Shown piece after piece: positions 21,501 to 29,000 of a stretch of 39,608 nucleotides of DNA. Position numbers and translations under genes: made by a program. The stretch spans positions 1 to 39,608 of the forward strand of contig JAUCBJ010002171.1 in assembly GCA_032718475.1 (NCBI GenBank), in the 5' to 3' direction. The stretch's first letter is position 1; every line of letters begins with the position of its first letter. This stretch comes from Nemertoderma westbladi (Eukaryota > Xenacoelomorpha > Nemertodermatida > Nemertodermatidae). The notes under the pieces were generated by a model, which was not told where the DNA came from, ran no database searches, and was given only the letters and a program-made list of their open reading frames with translations.

Positions 21501-24500
21501 GGTAAACACAATAAGCAAGGTTAAGCTCTCTTATTAGTCTGGCTCATTACATTGCTGCCTAATGAGTAGTGGTGAGCTGGTGGTTGGACTGGTTCCCAGT
21601 TGGCTAGGCAATAGCAAGCATGCCTTGGAATAAGGGAGCTAGTGTAGAGTGACGGCTGACGGGGTATTTTAATAACTTAATTACGTTTAGATCAATTAAA
21701 AACACATTTCTTAAAGCAAATCACTTGAACTAATTAAAAACTATAATGGAATGGGGGTATGGGGATTACAGCTGTATAATTTTTAAGTATAATTATTTAT
21801 ATCTTATACTATAAAATAATTAATTTCCATTAAAAGTCATGTTGAAAATGCTGTTTTTACCCTAACCAACTTAATTAATTTTAATTAATTATTAACTGCT
21901 ATTATCTTAGCTTCTCGAAGGCCACACGTAAATTCAACTTGGAAAATTTCTAAACTTTTGCCAGACAACATGTGTACCAAGTTTGGTTAAATTATATCGA
22001 GATTTGGCCGAGTTATTAACGTTTAAAATTGAACACAACAGAACAACAGACACACCGATTGAGTTAGTGGTACCCGTATGCTAAGCTCGCTTACTTTCGT
22101 GGCTCGCCCCACAAACTGGTCATTCAAACGTTTGATATCTGCGCCCATTTCCATTAGTAATTTGACCGTAACTTTTGCTCTAATGGTTTCACCTTAAATG
22201 TTGCTACTTACCTCTCCAAATGCCTTAGCTAATTCAAAGTAACCATTCCCAACATGTTGCCAACGACGTGTTTCTTCCACGTAGGATTGAGATATTTGTT
22301 GTATTAAAGAATGCAGTAACTTCCTAATATTAGTACTATCCGGCGTGGTACCCATAAAACTAAAAAACGTTAATAACGTGTATTTTTAGGCATGAAGAAC
22401 ATTTTAACATATTTTTTGACTGATCTTAGCTTCTAGGTACTTGTATATAATGCCCAAATGTGGTGGTGAATGTGTGTAATTCACCACTTCTAATTTTTTT
22501 TTGGCATTATAAGATATTTACATTATGTATGTATCTTATATCACTAACAAAAATATGTATGTAATAATATGTATGTATGCTGTATTAATTTAATAATATG
22601 TATGTATGCTGTATTAATTTAATAATATGTATGTATGCTGTATTAATTTAATACTATGTATGTATGCTGTATTAATTTAATAATATGTATGTATGCTGTA
22701 TTAATTTAATACTATGTATGTATGCTGTATTAATTTAATACTATGTATGTATGCTGTATTAATTTAATAATATGTATGCTCATGCATACATATTGAATGG
22801 ACATGCACCATCGCATTCGGCACAATATTATGAAGTTATAGGGATTAAAATATATATCTGGGTGTATATGAAAAATCCTACTCACCGTGCTATAAGTACC
22901 GCCTTCTTCACCCATTGACTATTCGTTTGATAGACAGACTTTGCTATTATACTAGTTTTTCCACTCCCGGAAGCCCCATAGACAACCATGGGTTTACTAC
23001 CGCCAGTGTTGCACCCCGCTGCTGTTTTCACATACTCGTAAATCTTGTTCAAGAGAACCTCGCGACCGTGAAATAATTCGCATCGCTTTTTCGCGAAGGT
23101 CAAATGTTGAAGAATTTCACGGTAGATAGGAATAGCACTGACAGATAATGTCTGTTTCTCGACAGCTCTCTCTATCAAACTAACTGTGTTGCTATAAAAG
23201 GACTCCAAGAAATTATCTAAATATTTTTTGTGTTCTGGAATCATGTCCACATCCAATCCATTGCTAGCGAATCGATCAATTTCACTGACAATTAAATTAG
23301 GCTCATCAAGGTGTTTCTTCACTCCTTCATGAATCATAGTAGTTAAGTAAGTTTCAGCCTCGACGTCCACTTCTCTTGTTTCGTAATCTAGATCGATATA
23401 ATTTACAACTGACGGAAGAGAGAGTTTATCAGTTAGGTCTTTAAACTTTCGCACGAAACACAAACAATGGTCCTGCGTGTCTGGACATTGGAGAATCCCA
23501 TGATAAACTTCATCATGTGTAACCGATATGGCATATGAATCTGATTGCGCCGTTGTAAATACTCCTTTATTTTTTAGATCTTTGGCAGCCGTTTTCAACA
23601 TCGATTGTAACTTAGCGAATATAACCCACCATTGAGCTCGAGCTGTCCGCATTGCCTCTGGGTTTTCATTGTTCGTAAAATCCGGCAATATCGATGAGAT
23701 TGGTTTTAATACGTAAACCGCCTCTAAAGAGTTATTATCCCTTTGGAACCACTCGTCCATGAGGTCGACACCATCGGGTTGTAGTGTCCCTGACAGTATG
23801 GCGTCCCGCATTGGGACAAACTGGCTCGCCGGTATGCGTGGCGGGAACGGCCGGTAGCCGTACTTCTGGCAAAGAAAGGCGACGAAGTTGGGTCCCACGG
23901 AGAGGCGTTGGCACGCGGAGATCTCTCGGAGACACAACTCCGAGGTTAGGTGGTCGTCTGTAGCCTCGTCTCGTATACCCCAGCGCATGTCCACCACCTG
24001 TCGGGGGGGGGGGGGGGATTAAATTTATATATTATAACCAAAAAGCTACATTGAACGCCGTTTTCGGGCTGTATAAGTAATAACACATATTGAATCAGTC
24101 AAAAGGGTCTTTACCACCACCGACTAACAGAAAAAATGGTTTATCTTCACACTATTAACAATTTTACCTCACAGAGGCTTCATAAAATAAAATATAAAGT
24201 TTATGTAAAAATTTGAGTAATTTAAAGTCATTTTCTGTTAGTAGGTGGTAAAGTGGTGAAGACCCTCTTAACTTATTTAACATATATAATATTATCTTAT
24301 AAGTCATATCATGTCCAAAATAATTGGGAAAGTGGTGATTACAATTAATGTCGCCTACTACTAGCAACACATAAAACAATAAGCGATAATTATTGGCTGG
24401 TGACGAAATAACTGACTGTTTTCGGTTAAATAAATTAATAAACCACAAGCGATATGAAGTGTAATTAAAAAATGTTAAATAGTAATTAAATAATAACTTT

Positions 24501-24895
24501 GTGATAATAAAATGATTATTGCTTTTGTCTTGTGGGGCGAGTCAAAACTGCGAGCCATCAGAGAGCTGTTATAATTATACAATGGCCGTTTTCTAAAAGT
24601 GTGTGTCATTGTGTCGGAAACCAATATATAACTAGCTATAGTATAATTATAATTGTTCCGATACGAAATATTGGCGATACGAAACGAACAATTTTAAAAT
24701 TACCTGAAACTGCAGCCCCAGTTTAGATGCGCAATAGTCCTTAAGACGAGGGTAGATTTGTTCCATCAGGGCATTTCTTTCCACCGTGGTGTCGGTAAAT
24801 GTTGAGCTGGTAAATATACGTACGAGATTAGAGTTTGGCACCGGCAAATCCCTATCCAGTCTCCCCTCCAACAAATCCTCCTTGAGATCCGTCAT
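12193..24895 (-). CDS. NWD1/2-like: NACHT and WD40 repeat protein (NWD1/NWD2-like), complete gene model
   Basis: Joined minus-strand pieces: 24895-24704, 23997-22886, 22359-22212, 19533-19335, 18890-18297, 18217-17427, 17311-15470, 12561-12193. Every junction is GT-AG and all phases agree, giving 5,247 nt or about 1,748 aa, close to human NWD2. Order: an N-terminal DUF4062-type module (LVRIFTSSTFTDTTVERNAL, then VVDMRWGIRDEATDDH); a NACHT-type NTPase with Walker A GASGSGKT (about 405-412) and Walker B PLVIFLDSLDQL (about 494-505); a helical region; then WD40 blades from about residue 930 to the end. Such STAND proteins are cytosolic ATPases thought to oligomerise through the NACHT module, with WD40 propellers as sensor or scaffold. 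The natural ligand is unknown. Oddities: a 79-bp exonic tandem duplication at 18177-18334, and a hammerhead-bearing unit just upstream of the ATG. The model assumes the duplication is spliced; otherwise the frame ends before the WD40 part. Confidence 0.85.
12641..12858. mobile_element. Foldback (long inverted repeat) element in the last NWD intron
   Basis: Arms TCTATATTCCTG...TATAGGTTTTCTGTGA (about 12641-12676) and their reverse complement (about 12823-12858) match over about 35 bp with few differences. The centre, about 12728-12763, is itself a hairpin: TTTCGTGC pairs with GCACGAAA and GCACC pairs with GGTGC. There is no coding capacity. Related words (GCACGCACGAA) recur near 12920 and 13038, hinting at a local family. 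Confidence 0.6.
13366..13382. repeat. Homopolymeric C tract
   Basis: A run of 17 or so C residues after GGATC, at the downstream edge of the LINE fragment. Its length is probably unstable. Confidence 0.85.
13385..14995 (-). mobile_element. Degenerate non-LTR retrotransposon, reverse transcriptase part
   Basis: In minus-strand order, broken across frames: the RT entry motif (AAKIIKTNRASGVDGVPPDT); a finger/palm part (GNQNGFRKARGTMEPILALR); the palm (GVVLQGHTLAPFLF, then LDFADDLGVLSE with the catalytic FADD); the thumb with YVDDFCYLGSWI; and a C-terminal WWPHGVNKHGGQPMTF segment like the region after RT in RTE/CR1-type LINEs. Frameshifts and lost segments show it is dead. The endonuclease part is missing (5' truncation near 14995). 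It lies in the last intron of the NWD-type gene in the same orientation. The clade is unresolved. Confidence 0.85.
15000..15136 (+). mobile_element. LINE-like 3' end with TCTA tail
   Basis: Directly abutting the RT fragment is a plus-oriented sequence ending in TGTATAAATAAA followed by TCTATCTATCTAT, a short-repeat tail typical of invertebrate non-LTR elements. It suggests a second, oppositely oriented truncated insertion. Confidence 0.35.
15470..17311 (-). CDS. NWD1/2-like: NWD-type gene, large WD40 exon
   Basis: 614 codons, phase 0 at both ends. It starts INIWNTETG after a T-rich acceptor and ends KNE before GTTTGT. It contains most of the WD40 array, with blades ending in IKLWEF, IKIWNI and LKTWDF and GH motifs such as LKGHTG, FQGHQ and LTGHLNP. 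An acidic stretch (EDEDGAQSVASEEAEAD) sits in a loop. These WD40 blades should form two propellers. Confidence 0.9.
17427..18217 (-). CDS. NWD1/2-like: NWD-type gene, exon from helical region to first WD40 blades
   Basis: Begins at the downstream member of the duplicated AG|GT site, continues through a Leu-rich helical region (MDFLLSKLLGMSLGEVLQDF) and enters WD40 with HLHGHTKAVVSLAV and ARIWEVNTG. It ends RGPE before the donor GTTTGT, in the loop of the second blade, which the next exon closes with INIWNTETG. Confidence 0.8.
18177..18334. repeat. Exact 79-bp tandem duplication inside an NWD exon
   Basis: 18177-18255 and 18256-18334 are identical with no mismatch, bounded by one T of microhomology. 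79 is not a multiple of three, so an unspliced transcript shifts frame and meets TGA after VVYS. Each copy includes TTTTGCAG|GTGTCT on the minus strand. Confidence 0.95.
18218..18296 (-). other. Candidate newborn 79-nt intron
   Basis: GT at 18296-18295 and AG at 18219-18218 delimit exactly one repeat period. Removal joins GCAG to GTGTCTGG and regenerates the ancestral reading AQYFAGVWSQG without residue change. The acceptor has CCCAATATTTTGCAG and the intron has a TGATAAAC branch-like word. The donor GTGTCT is weak. Confidence 0.6.
18297..18890 (-). CDS. NWD1/2-like: NWD-type gene, post-NACHT helical exon
   Basis: The acceptor TTTTACAG at 18891-18898 joins in phase 1 to the previous exon. 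It encodes LEVVSLSKQESLEIISSWL, a winged-helix-like segment with LSQSGLSEAELEDILSLDED, and YWYHRQFIECAKDRY, all typical of the region following the NACHT ATPase in NWD-like proteins. It ends at the duplicated AG|GT. Confidence 0.85.
19335..19533 (-). CDS. NWD1/2-like: NWD-type gene, Walker B exon
   Basis: Acceptor TTGTTTAG, then MLHVATATRPLVIFLDSLDQL carrying the acidic Walker B cluster, then a strand with VVVLSCLPDEY (sensor-1-like). It ends NNS plus one base before GTGAGT, which fixes phase 1 with the next exon. Confidence 0.85.
19845..20855. repeat. 63-bp minisatellite in an NWD intron
   Basis: About 15-16 copies with unit phrases GGAAGGGTTTACTGTGGAAG, ATCACCCATGGTGGTGAAC and GGCATTCCTTTAG. 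On the plus strand it reads open as a 21-residue repeat (GRVYCGRSPMVVNRHSF) over 960 bp with a single TGA at 20318-20320. It is antisense to the host intron and has no sign of a promoter, so I treat it as non-coding. Each unit contains the short palindrome CACCCATGGTGGTG. Confidence 0.9.
20856..22098. other. AT-rich remainder of the insertion, with C tract
   Basis: Contains a run of about 20 C at 21028-21047 and otherwise AT-rich sequence. No ORF is supported. Confidence 0.5.
22212..22359 (-). CDS. NWD1/2-like: NWD-type gene, short NACHT exon
   Basis: A 148-nt exon: acceptor TTTTTTAG, then T completing the split Arg codon, FMGTTPDSTNIRKLL, SLIQQISQSYVEETR and ending FELAKAFGE before GTAAGT. 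RFxGTxPxSxxIxxLLxSLxxQI is the segment following Walker A in NWD-type NACHT modules. Phase 2 in and phase 0 out match both neighbours, which fixes this exon well. Confidence 0.85.
22555..22772. repeat. 29-bp tandem repeat
   Basis: Seven to eight copies of a unit containing AATATGTATGTATGCTGTAT followed by TAATTTAAT, with a T/C-type variant (ATACTATG for ATAATATG) alternating between copies. It lies in the NWD intron between the Walker A exon and the short NACHT exon. Confidence 0.9.
22886..23997 (-). CDS. NWD1/2-like: NWD-type gene, DUF4062 to Walker A exon
   Basis: Starts VVDMRWGIRDEATDDH directly after a C-run acceptor ending GACAG. It continues through LCLREISACQRLSVGPNFVA and CQKYGYRPFPPRIP, both hallmark phrases of the NWD/DUF4062 N-terminus, and ends with KPMVVYGASGSGKTSI (Walker A) and KKAVLIA plus two bases before GTGAG. 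Confidence 0.92.
24003..24017. repeat. Homopolymeric tract forming the exon's polypyrimidine tract
   Basis: A 15-bp G run on the plus strand, i.e. a C run on the transcribed strand only three bases from the acceptor AG of the DUF4062 exon. Confidence 0.85.
24018..24703. other. First NWD intron
   Basis: AT-rich intronic sequence between the first two coding exons. It contains a single terminus-like TGTGGGGCGAGTCA at 24531-24544 related to the TIR of the 19559-22113 insertion. A minus-strand ORF at 24164-24448 has no family resemblance. Confidence 0.5.
24704..24895 (-). CDS. NWD1/2-like: NWD-type gene, first coding exon
   Basis: 64 codons from ATG at 24895: MTDLKEDLLEG and then LVRIFTSSTFTDTTVERNAL, the opening strand and helix of the DUF4062-type module. 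It ends LGLQFQ before GTAATT in phase 0. The ATG is the only one that precedes the conserved module in frame. Confidence 0.88.
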
Positions 24896-24935
24896 GTTTT
24901 TCTTGGTGTAATATTATGGTTTTGTTCAGAAGTGG

Positions 24936-25029
24936 AAAAAAATGAGAGCGCGTCACCGGGGGTTGAACCAGCGCTATACGTACGTTTCGGCCTAACAGGC
25001 CTCATCAGTAGCGCTAACCAGCTCAGCCA
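24936..25029 (-). ncRNA. tRNA-like Pol III unit carrying a hammerhead ribozyme
   Basis: Minus strand, in order: box A TGGCTGAGCTGG (25029-25018), a hammerhead in the place of an anticodon arm, box B GGTTCAACCCC (24969-24959), then T7 (24942-24936), a Pol III terminator. The D-arm-like part (TGGCTGAGCTGGTTAGC) is tRNA-typical, but the acceptor ends do not pair, so it is not a working tRNA. The form resembles hammerhead-bearing SINE-like elements known from schistosomes (Sm-alpha). It ends about 40 bp upstream of the NWD-type ATG and on the same strand. Confidence 0.65.
24970..25015 (-). ncRNA. Hammerhead self-cleaving ribozyme, short stem III
   Basis: Core read 5' to 3' on the minus strand: stem I AGCGCTA (25015-25009); CTGATGA (25008-25002); stem II GGCCT-GTT-AGGCC (25001-24989); GAA (24988-24986); stem III AC-GTAC-GT (24985-24978); cleavage base A17 (24977); stem I return TAGCGCT (24976-24970). 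All invariant core bases of the family are present and all three stems pair perfectly. The predicted cut is after the GTA triplet, between 24977 and 24976. A two-pair stem III is typical of retroelement hammerheads, which often cut best as dimers. Confidence 0.85.
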
Positions 25030-25059
25030 CTAGCCCCTGACACTCACAGTCCCACCCAA

Positions 25060-25840
25060 TCCACTTCTATTGAACGGGCAGTCTTAAGTTGCATATATTC
25101 TATCTCTAACAGCGGACCTACCGGCCTCAAGTATGCTAGAGTGAAACAGGAGGGAAGTACAAATAAATAAATATTCAGCTCGAGTATGTTTTTTCTTAAA
25201 TAATTTCGTAATTTAATATTTATGATCAAAATGATTAAAAAATAAATAAACGTTCAGTTGTAAATTACGACTTACATATATATTTTGCGCTCTATAGATT
25301 TCTGGGGAACCAGATTAATTGATTAGGAATATATCCTGGCAACAAATGATATATTGTTGTTGTCCATCCTGCCAGTTCTAACCAATCACCGGGCGAGCTA
25401 TATCACTCACTCTATGTAATTGCTATTAATTATTACTGTTCGTATCGTTCGTTAGTTCGAAATTTGTTGATTTTATTCGAAACTTTAAATAATAATATTG
25501 CAATAAATGTTGTACTAAATTACACTAATTAAATTGCACTAAATTGCAACTTCATACAATTACAATTCTCGTCTCTAAGTGCTCGCCAACGCCCTTATTT
25601 TAAAACTCCACGCACTGTAACATATTATAATGTGCTAGCTAAATTGATTATAAGTTTTGAAGTAACAAGTAAATATTTGTAATCAGAGACGATGACGGTA
25701 GTTAAGATGTGATGAGGTTTTTCGGACATGTTTCTTTGCTTTCTTAAATCTCATGTTAATATTTACATCAATTTTACTTTCTTATTGTTTTACCTTTAAA
25801 GGAATATTATTTCACTAACCCAATTAAACTTGTCTTGCAG
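25060..25840. other. Gap between the NWD start and the first ankyrin exon
   Basis: AT-rich, no ORF or RNA gene. It would contain the NWD promoter and, if the ankyrin transcript extends upstream, ankyrin intron. I see no ankyrin-repeat exon here. Confidence 0.4.
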
Positions 25841-26038
25841 TCCGGGTTAACGGCGCTACACGTTGCGTGCTTTATGGGCCACGTCGAGGTCATTAAGTTC
25901 CTCCTTCAGCACAACGCCGGCATCAACCAGGTCAACAACCGAGGGGAGACACCGTTACATCTGGCTACCCGAGCGCAGCACAGCGCCGCCGTTAAGATTT
26001 TGCTAGACAACGGAGCCGAGCCGGATGTTACGTCTAAT
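25841..26038 (+). CDS. ANK: Ankyrin exon, two repeats
   Basis: 198 nt (66 codons, two 33-residue repeats), phase 0 both ends, acceptor CTTGCAG, donor GTAAGT. Starts [20 protein letters not shown] and ends [10 protein letters not shown]. The vertebrate counterpart also begins [14 protein letters not shown] at an exon boundary. Confidence 0.9.
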
Positions 26039-29000
26039 GTAAGTCGTAATATTGTTATTAACGTAATTAATATTATTAAGTATGAGTGGGTAATTCGAAC
26101 TTCTTCCGACCTACACTAGTAATGACATAATTCACAACATCATATCATAATTCATAATAGTATTGAATTGATGACGATAAATAAAAAAATAAAAAAACTA
26201 GATCAGCCATTGTGTCGGTGGAAGCTAACTGTATTAGGACACGGCATCCTTGGGTGGTAACTTAAATTACGATTCAATCGTAGCGATTTTACTACTAAGT
26301 TACTGAATGGTCCACTGGTAAAACCGAGCATCACCATGCAGACACAACGCATCGTACTCGGTGGATACTGCTAGCACAGGGGCGACCCCCCACCCGTGCC
26401 TGAATGCTTGTATAGCTAACAGGGTGTGTGTGGCGGGTTATTGTTACCTCGAGTAGAGAGGCAATGCGACCTAAAAGTGCGCAAATATCTATATATATAA
26501 TGGGGCAACATAAAAATACTAACTGACTGTTCGACTGATGACATCGTTTAATATTTACCATTCTCAGTTTATTCACAAAACACACATGATAGATAAGATT
26601 TCCTGACTGACTACGCTGCTAAGTGTACTAGAGTATGCTATAGTTGTGGGTTCAGTCCAAATAGAATGAAATTGATTCATTAATTATTAAGTACAATAGT
26701 TATTATTATTTATTAAAGCAAGTCGGTAAGGTTTATTATTGCATTGATATCGCTTCATTGTTCCTGCGGTATCCAGTTAGTTATCGTTCCAGTGCGGGTT
26801 TATCTGCGTTAACGTCCTCTTTACTATCGGTAGTTACAACTCCGTCGGCAGTTTGTGTTTCAGCGACTTCCTCTTCTTGCTCCAAGGGAATATTATCTCC
26901 CTCTGGAATATATTGCCTAGAAGTACTTTCATTTTTCCTTGGAATATCCATATTGTTCTCGGGTAAATCGTTATTTTCCCCACTTCTATTATCGCCTTTC
27001 CCGGTTATATTTTCCCCGGGAATATCACTAGTTTCCTCGTCTGTATTTTCCCTTTCCACCCCCGACGTATCGTCTTTCCCTTCCGGTTTTTTCCCGGTTT
27101 CCCCTGACGCCGCTTCGCCCCTTTCCCGCATGCATTTAATCTCCTCGTTGAGTTTCCCGCGCTCTTCCTGCATCGCGCGACACAGTTTCTCGAGCGTAGC
27201 GACCCGCGCGTTCGCCGTGGTTAACTCGGTCTCCCGTAGTTGTCGTTCCTCGGCCATCTCCAGCAGAGATCGGTTGCACGCCTCCCAACGGGACCTAGAA
27301 TAACAACGCAGCCGATGTAGAGCGAGAGAGAGAGAGTTAAAATAATATAGCCGGATATTGTATGATCCGTTCATTCGCTTATTTCTAAGACCAACAAAAA
27401 ATTGTGTAATTCACCCACCCACCACCATATCCTGATGTAAGTCTTACAATTAAAACATTTACGCCCGAATTTATTACATTATTCACTTAAAATCGCTTGA
27501 ACTTTTCACCTTATTGAGTACAATGAACCCAATCCCGCTGCAATGAGTGTATCAACAGCGATAAATGTAAAAGTAAATTACCACGCAATCCCCTCCGCGG
27601 GCAAACTTACCTCGGAATCATGTCCTCTGTGACCGACTTACCGCCACAATGCCGTCTCCTTGTCCAGCCGTTGTATCCGACTTAACGCCACAATGCCGTC
27701 TCCTTCTCCAGCCGTTGTATCCGACTTACCGCCACAATGCCGTCTCCTTCTCCAGCCGTTGTGTCCGACTTACCGCCACAATGCCGTCTCCTTCTCCAGC
27801 CGTTGTATCCGACTTACCGCCACAATGCCGTCTCCTTCTCCAGCCGTTGTATCCGACTTACCGCCACAATGCCGTCTCCTTCTCCAGCCGTTGTATCCGA
27901 CTTACCGCCACAATGCCGTCTCCTTCTCCAGCCGTTGTATCCGACTTACCGCCACAATGCCGTCTCCTTCTCCAGCCGTTGTATCCGACTTACCGCCACA
28001 ATGCCGTCTCCTTCACCAGCCGTTGTATCCGACTTACCTCCACAATGCCGTCTCCTTCTCCAGCCGTTGTATCCGACTTACCGCCACAATGCCGTCTCCT
28101 TCTCCAGCCGTTGTGTCCGACTTACCGCCACAATGCCGTCTCCTTCACCAGCCGTTGTATCCGACTTACCTCCACAATGCCGTCTCCTTCTCCAGCCGTT
28201 GTATCCGACTTACCGCCACAATGCCGTCTCCTTCTCCAGCCGTTGTGTCCGACTTACCGCCACAATGCCGTCTCCTTCTCCAGCCGTTGTATCCGACTTA
28301 CCGCCACAATGCCGTCTCCTTCTCCAGCCGTTGTATCCGACTTACCGCCACAATGCCGTCTCCTTCTCCAGCCGTTGTGTCCGACTTACCGCCACAGTGC
28401 CGTCTCCTTCTCCAGCCGTTGTATCCCGACTTACCGCCACAATGCCGTCTCCTTCTCCAGCCGTTGTATCCGACTTACCGCCACAATGCCGTCTCCTTCT
28501 CCAGCCGTTGTATCCGACTTACCGCCACAATGCCGTCTCCTTCTCCAGCCGTTGTGTCCGACTTACCGCCACAATGCCGTCTCCTTCTCCAGCCGTTGTA
28601 TCCGACTTACCGCCACAATGCCGTCTCCTTCTCCAGCCGTTGTATCCGACTTACCGCCACAATGCCGTCTCCTTCTCCAGCCGTTGTGTCCGACTTACCG
28701 CCACAGTGCCGTCTCCTTCTCCAGCCGTTGTATCCGACTTACCGCCACAATGCCGTCTCCTTCTCCAGCCGTTGTATCCGACTTACCGCCACAATGCCGT
28801 CTCCTTCTCCAGCCGTTGTATCCGACTTACCGCCACAATGCCGTCTCCTTCTCCAGCCGTTGTATCTGACTTACCTCCACAATGCCGTCTCCTTCTCCAG
28901 CCGTTGTGTCCGACTTACCTCCACAATGCCGTCTCCTTCTCCAGCCGTTGTATCCGACTTACCGCCACAATGCCGTCTCCTTCTCCAGCCGTTGTATCCG

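Larger units (their letters stand above)
19559..22113. mobile_element. TIR-bounded 2.55-kb insertion filling an NWD intron
   Basis: A perfect 15-bp inverted repeat, TGTGGGGCGAGCCAC at 19559-19573 and its complement at 22099-22113, brackets nearly all of the intron 19534-22211; only about 120 bp lie outside. Inside are the 63-bp minisatellite, a C tract and AT-rich sequence, but no transposase. The flanks give no clear target duplication (AA on both sides at most). The same terminus occurs in variant form at 24531-24544 and 39498-39511. It could be a non-autonomous element, or two oppositely oriented copies of a shorter repeat. Confidence 0.45.

Noticed and set aside
24950-25035. Functional tRNA gene on the minus strand
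   Set aside because: The anticodon-arm position is occupied by the hammerhead and the acceptor ends do not pair.
26758-27303. Plus-strand Ser-rich ORF
   Set aside because: Antisense shadow of the acidic, low-complexity tail of taxilin exon 2.
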